Source: Sabellastarte sp. h YS-2021 (taxonomy: Eukaryota > Annelida > Polychaeta > Sabellida > Sabellidae). Taken from it: DNA of 64,000 nucleotides. The DNA lies in NCBI GenBank assembly GCA_964017235.1, contig OZ024927.1:53387293-53451292 (forward strand), written 5' to 3'. The notes beneath the pieces were generated by a model. It had not been told where the DNA came from, ran no database searches, and was given only the letters and a program-made list of their open reading frames with translations. Position 1 is the stretch's first letter. Every line of letters starts with the position of its first letter. Below, one piece after another: positions 8,175 to 18,909 of this stretch. The translations under genes were made by a program, and so were the position numbers.

Positions 8175-11100
8175 AAGATATATTAACACAATAAAATAAA
8201 AATTTAATTTCCAATTTTAGACCCTACATTTTAGCATTACAGGAAACTCATTTTAAAGAAACAGATAATGTAAATATTAGAGGATTTGATCATTATTTTA
8301 AAACTTGTATGTCTGAAGTAGATGGGAGAGCCACTGGTGGCTGCTCTATTTTTGTTAAGAAAGGTATACCCCATGAGGTACTTGAGTTAGATACAGAACT
8401 GCAGGCAGTTGCTGTAAAAGTATCTCTGCATAAAACTATAACTATATTCCACCACGTTTTAATGTTGGACAAAGTGATATTGATAATCTAGTCAACCAGT
8501 TACCTGCACCTTTTCTATTTATTGGAGATTTTAATGCACATAGTGATTTGTGGGGTTGTTCCTCGTCTAATAGTTTAGGCTATAAGGTGGAACATCTTCT
8601 TGAATCCTCTGATATTTGTTTACTTAATGATAAGTCACCTACCTACTTTCATCCTGCATCAGGTTCATTCACCTCAATAGATTTGTCTTTATGTTCTGCA
8701 TCTGTTTTTCTTGATTTTACATGGCAGGTCCATTCAGATCAGTGTGGTAGTGACCATTTTCCTATTTTAATTGATATAGTTAAGAGTATGCCTAAGGACA
8801 ATGTTCCTCGTTGGAATCTTAAAAAGGCTGATTGGCCAAAATTCAAACTTCAGTGTTCTCTGGATATTAATAGACATAATTTTACTGACTCTACAGAAAA
8901 GTTTCCTGCATTTTTAAATAAGTTAAATGACATAGCAACAAAATGTGTGCCAAAGTCAACTGGACAGTCCACTGGTAGCTACAAACCATGGTTCAACAGT
9001 GAATGCAAAAAAGCTGTTAAGGCTCGTCAAAATGCAATGGATAAATGCCGTATAAATCCTACATCGGATAACATAAATGAATATAAAACCTGTCGAGCTA
9101 ATGCTCGTAAAATAATTAAAGAAAATAAAAGGAAATCGTGGCATGAATATGTATCAAAACTAAATGTAAAGACACCAGCAAAGAAGGTATGGGAAATGAT
9201 AAGGAAAATAAGTGGCAAACAAAGTAACACCACAATACACCATCTGGAAAATAATGATGGGACAAAAGTAACAGAAAGAGTTGATATAGCAAATAGGTTG
9301 GCCGAAGAAATCCACAAGAATTCTAGCAGCAACAATTACCGTACAGAGTTTCAAAAATATAAAGAGAAAACTGAAAAAGAACACTTGGATTTTGACACAG
9401 ACAACTCTGAAAACTACAATGTACCATTTACAATTAGAGAACTATGTGATGCTATGAAAAAGTCTCATGATACGGCCACTGGTCCAGATGAGATCCATTA
9501 TCAGCTGCTAAAACATCTACCAAGAGACTCACTTATGGTGTTACTTGATGTATTTAATGATATATGGGCTTCAGGTGAAATTCCTGAATGCTGGAAAGAG
9601 GCCACTGTAATAGCTATTTCTAAACCAGGCAAAGACCCAAAAAACCCGTCCAATTACCGCCCCATATCTCTGACGAGCTGTTTATGCAAAACCATGGAAA
9701 GAATGATTAATACTAGATTAATTTGGTTCCTTGAGAAAAATAATATTTTAACAAAATATCAAACTGGTTTTAGAAAAGGTCGAACTACAACAGACCAATT
9801 AATAAGACTTGAATCTTTTATTAGAGATTCCTTTTTAAAAGGCAACCATGTAGTCTCTGTATTTTTTTATTTAGAAAAAGCCTACGATACAGTATGGAAG
9901 TATGGCGTTGTAAGAGATCTACATAAAGTAGGCCTAAGGGGGCGAATGCCCATGTTTATTCAGAATTTTTTATCAGAGTTTTTAGAGTTCGTTTAGGATC
10001 CGTTTATTCAGATATACATGGGCAAGAGATGGGTGTTCCCCAGGGCAGCATCCTCTCTGTTACGTTATTTATTTTAAAGATTAACAGTATTGCTGATGTG
10101 ATTCCAGCTAGCTTTGAAAAGTCTCTTTTTGTTGATGATTTCTCAATCACTTGTTCTTCTAGAAATATGGCTTCAATAGAAAGGCAACTTCAATTGTGTT
10201 TGAATAAAGTAGAGAAATGGGCTGATGAAAATGGTTTTAAATTTTCTAAAACCAAAACTGTTTGCATGCATTTCTGTAATAAAAGAAAACTTCATCCAGA
10301 CCCAACATTGACAATATATAACTCACAAATCCCTGTTGTGTCACAAACTAAGTTCCTTGGTGTTATATTTGACAGTAAACTGAATTTTATGGCACACATT
10401 GATTATATTCATCAGAAATGTGAAAAAGCCATGAACTTACTGAAAGTAGTTGCCAAAATGGATTGGGGAGCAGATAGAAGTGTTTTAATGAGACTTTATC
10501 GTTCATTTGTTCGTTCTAGATTGGACTATGGTTGTGCTGTTTTTAGTTCTGCTCGTAAGTCTTATCTTAAGAAATTGGAACCCATTCAAAACCAGGGCTT
10601 GAGAATATGCCTGGGAGCCTTCAGGACTTCTTCAATGCAAAGCTTGTATGTAGAGGCAAATGAGCCACCCTTGTATTTAAGGTTTGATAAATTATGTATT
10701 CAGTATGCTTTGAAATTGAGAAGTAATCCTGACAATCCAGCTTACGATGTTGTTTTTAACCCTCAGTTATATGATCTGTATGATAAGAAACCATCTGCAA
10801 TAAGATCTTTGGGCATCGAGTAGAGGAAGATTTGTCTGCTGTCTGTCCTCAGCTGGATCTAATTCAGACTGTGTCATTGCCAGATGACCCACCCTGGACT
10901 ATACAGAAACCTCACATAGACTTATATCTCACACATCAAAAGAAACATCTTGGTGATGATTGTATGTTTCAAAGTCTATTTGCTGAGTTAAGAAGCTATT
11001 ACTCTGACCATAGGGCTATATATACTGATGGATCGAAAACAGAAAATAGGGTTGCTGCAGCTGCTACATCTGATGGCCTCAGTGCCCAGGTCAGACTTCC

Positions 11101-11812
11101 TGGCAATGCTAGCATATTCACAGCTGAATTACAGGCTCTGAAAATGGCTTTTAATATAGTTAAAAATTGTGATGAGGATCGTTTTATCATATTTTGTGAC
11201 TCTTTATCTAGTCTTCAAGCTCTTGATAGCAACAACTGTGATCATCCTTTTATTCAAGATATTTTAAAGCTTTTTAATGATTGTTGTTCAGTAAATAAGA
11301 AAGTTGTTTTAGCTTGGGTTCCTAGTCATGTAGGCATAAAGGGCAATGAAAAAGCAGATGAGCTTGCCAAACAGGCATTGAATTGTAATGTTTTAGACTT
11401 GAAAGTCCCCTATACAGACTTGAAAGTAAATGTAAATAGTGTTTTTAAACAGAAGTGGCAAGCTCAATGGAATGCGTGTCCTGATAATAAACTATTCCAA
11501 ATAAACCCTACTGTTGGAGATTTTTATGTTTGGACGGATTTATCTCGTAGGGAAGAAATAGTTATAACACGAGCCTGTATAGGACAGACTTATTTCACCC
11601 ATAGTTATCTGTTGAAAGGTGAAGATATGCCCTGGTGCATTCCATGTCATTGTCCTGATACAGTCAAACATATATTACTAGACTGTATCGACCTACGTGA
11701 CACAAGAATTAAATACTATAGAAACATAAATAATTTAAAAGACTTACTATATGGAAACATTAAAGTTATATGCAATTATTTAAAAGAATGTGGATTATTT
11801 TATAAATTTTAG

Positions 11813-12179
11813 CAATCTAATTTATTTTGTATTGTCGTAATTTTTGTTAAGTTATTGTGTGTTTTCTAGTTTTCTTGTTTTGTCTGTGATATATGTATAT
11901 CTATTTTGTGTAGTCTAGTCGTATTTGTATTCTATTGTATTATGATATATTTTATATTTTCCATTTTCTATGTTATTTTTACTTTCCTTATCTAGTCATT
12001 TGTTTTGGTTTTTTGACCAGTAAAGTGTATTGTATTTCTATTGATTGTTTTTTGTATAGTTCTCCATTTTACTTGTATTTATTGATGTTGTATATATTTT
12101 AGTTAATGTACTTATTAGTTTTAATGGTGCTGTATGACACCAAGGTGTTTAAGCACCAAATTTTTTTAACTTAACTTAA
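11813..12179 (+). other. LINE 3' untranslated region and TTAAC-repeat tail
   Basis: A T-rich trailer following ORF2. It contains a short inverted repeat, caccaaggtgtttaagcacc, close to the end, and finishes in tandem TTAAC copies rather than poly(A). Simple-repeat tails of this kind are typical of I-group LINEs. Confidence 0.75.
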
Positions 12180-12819
12180 CTTTAAAAGCCAGAAAGATTG
12201 CTTTTAGTCCTAGATAGTATATATGCAGCTTGCTTCCTGGAAGGGACCAGATTCCTCTTGCAGTGTGCTCGTCTAAGTGAGCGCCCCACCCTTCTTTTGA
12301 TGCGTCTGTAAATATTTGCAGAGCATGTTTTATTGGGTGTAATGGTTGGCCTGTAAGTACATTGTCTTCCTTTAGCCACCATTGTAAATGGGGGTGCAGG
12401 GACCTGGGGATTGGGATCACCTTTTCTAGTGATTCTGGTACCCTCCAGCTGTTTTTGAGATGCCACCGAATGGGTCTCATATGAAGTCGGCCTAGATGAA
12501 CTTGCTTTTCTGTAGCTGTTAGTAAACCTATCAAGGACATGAATTCCCGAGCAAGCCGGTAGGGATAGCAGTTTCAGCATTTTCTGTTGAAGGTTCTGTA
12601 CAGTACGTCTGCACAGTACACGTGCCAAACGAAAAAGATGCTATGACATCACTCTGTCTAGACAGGAAGGAAGTACGATGTGCCACCTTGCGAGTGCATA
12701 GTACTGGGGCCGGCCGGCCGGTGGAGACACAGGACGTCTTTTTCTGACGTTTGGCGGGCTGGTCTCCGCCGACCGGACCAGCAATTGTCCATTGGATAGG
12801 ATGTATTAACGCAATAAAA
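12180..12819 (-). mobile_element. DIRS-B1, inner part with right inverted terminus
   Basis: This resumes the DIRS copy broken by the LINE. Bases 12180-12540 encode a piece of RT thumb/RNase H on the minus strand (SLIGLLTATEKQV, LQIFTDASKEGWGAHL). Near 12590 it jumps straight into the right inverted terminus (12628-12797), so RT palm, Cys-rich region and gag are deleted. The CRE-like site in the terminus is mutated to TGACATCA (12644-12651). It ends in cgcaataaaaa. Confidence 0.85.
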
Positions 12820-13134
12820 ACATATTTTGATTTTGCTCATGACCACAAGATATTAATTGTAAGCACCATATGATCTCATCTCTATTACTTAGTATGCCAT
12901 GCACACTTCTTATTATCTCACAACCTACACTTCTTATGTGTTGCATACCAGAAGATATGGTCAAAGAAGGGTCACAGTTAGGGGTTTTATGCCTAGTTCA
13001 ACAGGCAGGGTCTTATTGGGACAGTCTTTGCAATGACTTGCAGATTGAATCATTTTTTAAAAAGATGTCTGAAACAAAAAAAAAAACAACAAAAAAAACA
13101 CATATCAGAGGGCAACAACAGCAATTCAGCATAC
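12820..13134. other. Presumed intron, nothing recognised
   Basis: AT-rich unique-looking sequence with a poly-A-rich run (13070-13100) just downstream of the host exon at 13135-13390. No further exon was found here. Confidence 0.5.
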
Positions 13135-13390
13135 CATCTGAGACGGTTTGGGTTCCCTGGGTATTGTTGCCGCAGGTATTCTGTATAGACAGATCACAGG
13201 TTGATGTTTCATCAGTTTCAACATAAACATTCATCAACTTCACTTCAACTTGAGTTTCTTGAGTTTTAGTGCAAGTATTAATTTGTATACCAATATCACA
13301 GGCAGAAACTTTATCTGTTTCAACTGAAACATCACATACATTTCTATCCACCTGTGTTTCAACGGTTGTTTTGGGCTTATTCAACTCTTC
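13135..13390 (-). CDS. Host gene exon c: VET-repeat segment of a coiled-coil protein
   Basis: A 256-bp minus-strand exon. The acceptor ttacag lies just above 13390 and a plausible donor, G|gtatgc, just below 13135; the donor is moderate and the frame stays open past it. The reading phase matches the preceding exon (13733-13873, ending AAG). The protein segment has two similar blocks built on valine-Glu-Thr and Cys-Asp motifs (CDVSVETDKVSACDIGIQI and MNVYVETDETSTCDLSIQN). No known domain is recognised. Such VET/VQT repeats often lie in flexible parts of scaffold or cytoskeletal proteins, but that is only inference. Confidence 0.6.
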
Positions 13391-13732
13391 CTGTAATGTA
13401 GAACCGTAAAATTATACTAAATATTAGTCTCCTGAGCATACATAAACCTTGAAGTAAACTTAAATTTTAGTTAAATGCACTTGGAAAAAGTGGAATTACA
13501 TATCAAATATAAAAGACACATACATTTAAAGGGATAGTAACATAATCCTGGTTCATAAATCAACTACTTAAACTGATTCATAAAGCTGATATTTTTAATT
13601 CTAAGTATGCTGTTTGGCCTTGTACATTTTCATATCCATATTTTTACAAAATTTAATGTAATTAATTTGGGTAAAAAGGGTCACAGTAGGAAAATTTATG
13701 AAGAATTTTTACAGTTTTAAATATTGAATAAC

Positions 13733-13873
13733 CTTGGTTTGTTTTACTTCTTCTTGCAAATCTTTTATATTTCCACTGAGATATGTGTTTACTTCTTCAA
13801 GATCATTATATGTCTCTGTCAAGGATTCATAATCATCCCGGACTCTTCCGAGCTGACTTTGAAATGATAATTC
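13733..13873 (-). CDS. Host gene exon b: coiled-coil segment
   Basis: A 141-bp (47-codon) phase-0 exon on the minus strand, flanked by a good acceptor (tttttttag above 13873) and a donor (AAG|gttatt below 13733). The translation is charged and leucine-spaced, with segments such as ESLTETYNDLEEVNTYLSG and NIKDLQEEVKQTK, typical of a coiled coil. It joins in phase to the exons on either side. Gene identity is not recognised; candidates are any long coiled-coil structural protein. Its size is below the usual open-frame cutoff, so it could be missed. Confidence 0.7.
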
Positions 13874-14019
13874 CTAAAAAAATAAGGTATAATCAATTTC
13901 TGTCATACAAATGCAAAATCATTTTTTAACTAATGAAGGAATTTAAATGCAATTTCAATATCAATATCCAGCCCTAATTAAACTTTGCATATCAAACGAT
14001 ATTGAAATAATGTTTCATA
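13874..14019. other. Intron sequence beside exon b
   Basis: AT-rich intronic sequence between exon b and the hAT-type element. Its last eight bases, gtttcata (14012-14019), are the left target duplication of that element. Confidence 0.6.
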
Positions 14020-14542
14020 TAAGGCTGCAAGCGAGCCCGAAAATGTGCCTCGATTCCTCGTTTTTAAAGAACCGATTCGGACTCGGTTAATCGCTTGATT
14101 ATCGCCCACGAAATAAACTTCATCATATTTTGATATATTACACCTTATAAAACAATTAAAATGTACACAACAGGAAAGAATGTGGATATTTCATGGAATT
14201 TCGGAATAAAGAAGCATTTATAATGCAAAATACAGGAAACTTTAACCATCTTTATATTGCAAGACTTGAGGCGTCTTCGAAATACGTTAAACTAAAATAC
14301 AATCTTATAAAAGGATTATTACACACACATTTAACGTCTGCAAATGCTTAAAAGTAAAAACTAAAAACAGAAACACCGTATATTAGGAAAATATATAAAT
14401 ATATTTTAAAGAAAAATCAAATTTTGTGGTAGTTTTTACGCCTATTTTTAGTTGTTTTCGAAGACCTGGTTCACTTTTCTTGACTCAAGTTTTCCACTGA
14501 ATCGTTTCGTTGCCGAGTAACCGAAGAATCGTTGCAGCCCTA
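14020..14542. mobile_element. Non-autonomous hAT-type element (MITE), 523 bp
   Basis: The ends are imperfect inverted repeats (taaggctgcaa at left; ttgcagcccta at right) and the element is flanked by an exact 8-bp duplication, gtttcata (14012-14019 and 14543-14550). The 8-bp duplication is the hAT hallmark. There is no open frame for a transposase. It lies in the large host-gene intron. Confidence 0.75.
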
Positions 14543-14550
14543 GTTTCATA

Positions 14551-14841
14551 CATACTGTAAAAACTTAAAAGCATCATTTATAGCCACAAGTGCCTTATTA
14601 AAGAAAAAATATAGAAGATATTTGACAGAGCTAAAGACATAAATGGTGTATGTTTAATTTTTAAGTAATCGACTTCCTCAAACATATCAAATTAAATCTT
14701 CCAACAAGTGAATATTTACTATCAAAATATAAAGTAGTTCTAAAACACAACAGTGCTGTGAAATTGTTTATCAATTTGGTTGATGCTTGGGATTTTTTAT
14801 GGACTGGCAAAGTGAAGCATCTACAATGGCTGAGTTAACAA
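14551..14841. other. Intron sequence, nothing recognised
   Basis: AT-rich single-copy-looking sequence between the hAT-type element and the hairpin-ended repeat. No exon or repeat signal was seen. Confidence 0.45.
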
Positions 14842-15212
14842 GAGGGTCAAAGATGCCCCAAAAGGCGGGTTGCGCAGGCAGCAATAAGGTTAGCGACTGC
14901 TGTAAATAAATTTAGAAACAAGGAAAAAATGTTAGGTCACCCAGTTAAGGTAAATGTGTTAGACGTGCTAAGAAATGCAAAACTTGTAATCTAGGTTACA
15001 TAATTGTATCTATACTATAAACGGACAATTAAACGGACAGAATTACACCAATTTCGAAAGAAACCTATGATGGTGATCTATCTCCCTGTCAAGTTTGAAT
15101 TCGATTGGACAAAGCGTTTTCGAGCTAGAGTCTGGAAACGGAAGTATTGGACAGACAAATGGACAAAAAACAGACAAAAGAACGGAAACGGACAAACGGA
15201 CGGACAGAATTT
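14842..15212. repeat. Dispersed repeat E, 5' part, interrupted by DIRS-B2
   Basis: Similar to 50995-51550. It starts with aacaagagggtcaaag and a ggcgggttgcgc motif and runs into purine-rich 'cggacaaacgga' sequence. It breaks at gacagaattt (15212) and continues at 21616 with caccaatttc. The uninterrupted copy near 51195 reads ggaatttcaccaatttc, which is the empty site for DIRS-B2. Confidence 0.8.
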
Positions 15213-15252
15213 TGCAAATTTAATAAGTAAATTAAATTTTTATAAGTTAATA

Positions 15253-15426
15253 CCCTATCCAATGGACAATTGCTAAACCGGTCGGCGCAGACCGGCCCGC
15301 CAAACGCCAGAAAAAGACGTCCTGTGTTTCCACCGGCTGGCCGGTCCCAGTACTGTGCATTCGCAAGGTGGCGCATGGTATTTACTTCCTGTCTAGACAA
15401 CATGACGTCATAGCATCTTTTTCGTT
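15253..15426. repeat. DIRS-B2 terminal inverted repeat (3' end)
   Basis: Reverse complement of 21423-21593. It contains a perfect TGACGTCA (15403-15410), the CREB/ATF consensus, next to tacttcctgtc, an ETS-type motif. The AT-rich outer end (15213-15252) is repeated in inverted form in the internal complementary region. Confidence 0.88.
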
Positions 15427-15484
15427 GTCTAAAACTATTAGACCCCTAGTAAGCTGATAGCGGGGTCGGTGGGAGGGTCTTGTG

Positions 15485-15581
15485 TGTCCATTGGATAGGG
15501 TATTAACTTATAAAAATTTAATTTACTTATTAAATTTGCAATTTTATTGCGTTAATACATCCTATCCAATGGACAATTGCT
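15485..15581. repeat. DIRS-B2 internal complementary region
   Basis: The first part (15485-15540) is complementary to the left outer end and the second (15541-15581) to the right outer end, the same order as in DIRS-A, -B3 and -C. Confidence 0.88.
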
Positions 15582-15939
15582 GAATAACTACCGCTTGGTC
15601 GTCGGGTAAGTTACTAGGGACTTATGTGAACTCACAAGTAATAGCAAATTTTAACCTACGGTCTAGGCTGACTTCATCAGGAGACCTATAGGTCCAGGCC
15701 TGGGTTGACTTTAAGGTCAGGAAACCCTGCAAGGCCATGGTCGGTTGCCAGCAGCCGGTTACCCGGGGCTATACCGCCGTCGCCCCCCCCCCCCCCCTTT
15801 TTGCAGACCTGCTCTGAGGTAGGGGAAGAGAGAGATGAGTTCAGTCCCAGAATGCAAATAAACCTCCCAAAGGAAGCACGCCACACTTAATTCTTATGTA
15901 CATGAAGAAACTGTTTATACATATATACAAATCTCCTCA

Positions 15940-17260
15940 ATCTACGGGCCACTTGTGGATCTGCTGAGCAGCCACTACCGAGCCCAATTGGTAAAGCTCT
16001 GAATCAGCCCAAGCCCCGCCCTTCATATAGAACTGTGTGAAGGTATTGTGACTTCAGTGGCAGGCTGACAAGATTGGATCTAAGGAGACTCCCGACTGGA
16101 AGGCCTAAGAAGCAGCAAAGGCCCTGACATCATGGGCTTTAACCTGATGTTAAATGTGGGCCTCCTGGTCAGAGAGCTCATAACATAGGATCACAGTCTG
16201 CTTGATCCAAGAGGAGATAGTGGCAGGTGAGATGTCTTTGTTGAAACCTTTCTTAAATGAGACAAAAACCACCTCCTTATTCTGCCTGATGTCTGAGGTC
16301 CTGTCCAAATACTATAGGCAAATAGTAGCATAATGCTCTGACCGGACAGAGGGACCTGTCAGACTTGAGGGATCTATCCGGAGTCGAGGCCAGGGCTGTT
16401 ATAACCCCAGGGGCCACACTGGACACTCTATGGCCAGCTGATTCTAGGATAGAAAGCTGGGTGATGGATACAGGGACACCTTTGACCAATCGGATTGGTG
16501 TCCAATATATCAGTTTTGCCAGGCATGAATCTCACTTTTGCACTTGCCCGACCCAAGGGCCAAGAGGAATACCGTCTTGAAGGTCAAATGCTTCAAGGGG
16601 GCCTCCTTGATTGGATCAAAAGGAGTCTCAGCTGGTGCACGGCCAGTGAGAAGTTCCAGGAGGGTATGCCACTCCTGGCTCTGGGTCTGTCTCTCAGGAA
16701 ACTATCCAGGAGACGAGCGAGATTTTCATCCTTACTGATGTTAAAGGGTGAATTTCCAGTTTATCAACAATGAGTGACCTATAACAATCAATGGTGTTGG
16801 GCTGTTTGCCAAGCATGTATCTCACTTCTACGCTTGCCCGAACCCAGGGCCAAGAGGAAAACTGACTTGAAGGTCAAATGCTTCAAGGAGGCCTTTAATT
16901 GGTTCAAAATGAACCTTGTCAGCTGGTGCAAAAACCAGGGAGAGGTTTCAGGAAGGGGTTACCCTCCGGCCTTTGGGTCTGTCTCAGTGGAAGCTATCCA
17001 GGAGACGAGTGAGATTTTCATCCTTACTAAAATTGATGGGCAAATTTCTAGACCATCAGCAATGGCTGACCTGTAACCATCAATGGTACTGGGCTGCAAC
17101 TTCCTGTCCTGAAACAGGTACCTAAGGAAGTAAACAACTGACTTTACAGGTGGTGCCCGAAGTCCACCTGATGAATGATACATCACTTGGTAAAAATGAC
17201 CCATTTGCCTCATAGACTGATCTGATTGACCCCCCTTTTTCTCCCCTCAATTCTTGCTGC
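15940..17260 (-). pseudogene. DIRS-B2 tyrosine recombinase remnant with internal duplication
   Basis: Broken frames keep recombinase pieces seen in DIRS-A: SLCPVRALCYYL (near 16330), LQPSTIDGYRSAIADG (near 17080). The catalytic C-terminal region near 16000-16150 is full of stops. A segment of about 285 bp is present twice in tandem (about 16519-16801 and 16805-17100), diverged by roughly a fifth, so the gene was already duplicated long ago. No functional product is possible. Confidence 0.8.
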
Positions 17261-18780
17261 CACTGCCTCTAACAAGTCCTGCTCCTCAATTGCTGAGGCT
17301 CTAGGAGCCCTGCATGGAGATTAAGATTTGTCAGATTTCTGTGAGGGATCTGATCGAATGGCTGTGAACAGGCTGGACAGATTGGGCAGGCTCAGCGGGA
17401 TGTGGCTGGACATGGCCACTAGATCCCAAAACCAAGGCATGTTGGGCCACCCCGGAGCAATCAGAATGATTCTCTTACATGGGGAGTCTTGCAACTTCAC
17501 GACTTTGCCCAATATGGCTGATGGTGAGGTGTATGCTTTTAGATCCTACCATGGCCGACTGAGCACATCCACTGCTGTGGCCAGGGGATCCGGTACCGGT
17601 GACACAAAACAGAGGCGACTTGTTGTTGAGCCTCGTGGCAAATAAGTTTATTTGGGCCGGTGCCACCTACTGCATAGAGTGGAAGACCTCTGGAAGGAGA
17701 AACCACTGTTTGGATGGTCTGGCCTAGCCTGGACAGCCTGTCTGCTACCACATTAGGCCGGCTTGGAATGTGTCGTGCTTAGAGTCACTTGTTTCCTGGT
17801 ACACCAGGTCAAGATTCTCCATAGTAGGGCACAAAGTGGGCCCGACCTCATTCCTCCTTCCTTTATGTATGACACTACTGTGGTGTTGTCAGTTGCTACA
17901 AGTACTATCTTGTTTAAGCAAAGGTCTTAGAACTCTTTAAAGTCAGAAAAACTGCTTAAAGTTCTAGATAGTTTATATATACAACTTGCTTCCCGGAGGG
18001 GACTGGGTTGCTCCTGCCAAGTGCTCATCTAAGTGAGCGCCCCACCCTTCTATTGATGCGTCTGTAAATATTTGCAGAGCATGTTTTATTGGGTGTAATG
18101 GTTGGCCTGTAAGTGCATTGTCTTCCTTCAGCCACCATTGTAAATGGGGGTGCAGGGACCTGGGGACTTGGATCACCTTTTCCAGTGATTCTGGTACCCT
18201 CCAGCTGTTTTTGAGATGCCACTGTATAGGTCTCATATGAAGTCTGCCTAGATTAACATGCTTTTCTGTAGATGTTAGTAACCTATCAAGGACATGAATT
18301 CCCGGACCGGGCAAGCCGGTAGGGATAGCCGTTTTAACAGTCTCTTGAAGGTTCTGTACCCAGTCCAGAGTCGGTCGGAACCGATCAGACCTGAAGTCGA
18401 AACTGGTAGCCTACAAAATCAAAGTCTTGATTGGGCTCCAGCTCTGATTTCTCTAAGTTCATTCGCCAACCCAGTTGCTGACACATTATTTACTAGTTCC
18501 TGTGTATTTTGGAGACAAGCCTGGTGGGATCTGGCTCTCACCAACCAGCCGTCTAGGTACTGGTGGCTTCTTAATTCCTTGTGTATGGCCATCAACTTCA
18601 CCTGCTTTGGTATCACGGTGAACTCAAAAGGTGCTGTGGACAACCCGAATGGCAGGGCCTTGAGTTGGTATGCCCGACCTTGGATGTGAAATCTCAGGCA
18701 TTTCCTGGATTGTTCTTGTATAGGTATATGGACGTAGGTATCCCTCCTTCAACAGTTGTACTACCTAAAGTCCAGTCCCC
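17261..18780 (-). pseudogene. DIRS-B2 RNase H / reverse transcriptase remnant
   Basis: Order along the minus strand: RT thumb and palm, RNase H, then the linker to recombinase. Recognisable pieces are ILIAPGWPNMPWFWDLV (near 17450), LQIFTDASIEGWGAHL (near 18040), and RT SRKCLRFHIQGRAYQL followed by GLSTAP (near 18640-18715). The catalytic YLDDW is YLDGW here (near 18560). Upstream, the sequence passes directly from a REGY-like motif to DTYVHIPI, so the RT fingers and motif A Asp are missing. Multiple stops and shifts are present. Confidence 0.82.
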
Positions 18781-18909
18781 AAGGCTTCCTAACTTCCCAA
18801 AAAAGGGCTTAGTCTGGACCTTATAGGCAGATTGTGTGCCACATTTGGGACATTTGGTATTCTGACAATATTTTCTGTCCCTCCGGACACTGGTCCGGTC
18901 TGGTGACAA
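18700..18909 (-). pseudogene. DIRS-B2 Cys-motif and RT N-terminal remnant
   Basis: A short frame with CQNTKCPKCG resembles part of the Cys-rich segment of DIRS-A. It is followed by an RT-like N-terminal pattern (FFGKLGSLG) before the shared deletion. DIRS-B3 has the matching piece at 40824-41072. Confidence 0.55.

Larger units (their letters stand above)
1896..8197 (-). mobile_element. DIRS-A: complete DIRS-like tyrosine-recombinase retrotransposon
   Basis: A 6,302-bp element inserted into LINE ORF2. It has inverted terminal repeats (1940-2117 and 7998-8174), an internal complementary region (2177-2273) matching both outer ends, and minus-strand genes in the order gag, RT/RNase H, tyrosine recombinase. 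This is the DIRS structure. The boundaries are fixed because deleting 1896-8197 rejoins LINE ORF2 in frame between codon ATT (1893-1895) and AAA (8198). No target duplication is seen, as expected for recombinase-mediated insertion. RT and recombinase motifs are intact; gag has one frameshift. Confidence 0.93.
1824..11812 (+). pseudogene. LINE ORF2: endonuclease, RT, RNase H (broken, split by DIRS-A)
   Basis: Codons 1824-1895 encode the endonuclease N-terminus (IIQWNCPGFRPNFEEI). The frame resumes at 8198, after DIRS-A, directly into the next endonuclease motif (LALQETHF). A frameshift near 8440-8490 precedes the rest of the endonuclease (GDFNAHSDLWG, GSDHFPI). RT runs to about 9996 (NYRPISLTS, FRKGRTTTDQL), is shifted again near 10000, and continues at 10029 (MGVPQGSIL, LFVDDFSITC). 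In RT motif A the usual catalytic Asp is Tyr (VFFYLEKAYD). A third shift near 10810 precedes RNase H (YTDGSK, CDSLSSL, WVPSHVGIKGNEKADELA) and a C-terminal CX2CX8HX4C-like motif. The shifts and the lost Asp make it non-functional. Confidence 0.88.
83..12179 (+). mobile_element. Full-length I-group LINE, split by DIRS-A
   Basis: A non-LTR retrotransposon with a 5' untranslated region, ORF1 (zinc-knuckle nucleic-acid binder), ORF2 (endonuclease, reverse transcriptase, RNase H, C-terminal Cys/His motif) and a short tail of TTAAC repeats. The RNase H domain and three-knuckle ORF1 point to the I superfamily (I or Nimb-like); the exact clade cannot be set without a tree. A 15-bp target duplication flanks it. 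Without the 6,302-bp DIRS-A insertion it is about 5.8 kb, so it is full length. ORF2 carries several frameshifts and a mutated catalytic Asp, so this copy is dead. Confidence 0.88.

Noticed and set aside
8956-9384. Minus-strand frames of up to 102 codons opposite LINE ORF2
   Set aside because: Hydrophobic-looking antisense translations of an AT-rich coding strand; the plus strand has clear endonuclease/RT motifs.
15004-15276. Plus-strand frame crossing repeat E and the DIRS-B2 end
   Set aside because: It spans a transposon junction and encodes low-complexity 'DRQTDGQ' type sequence from a simple purine-rich repeat.
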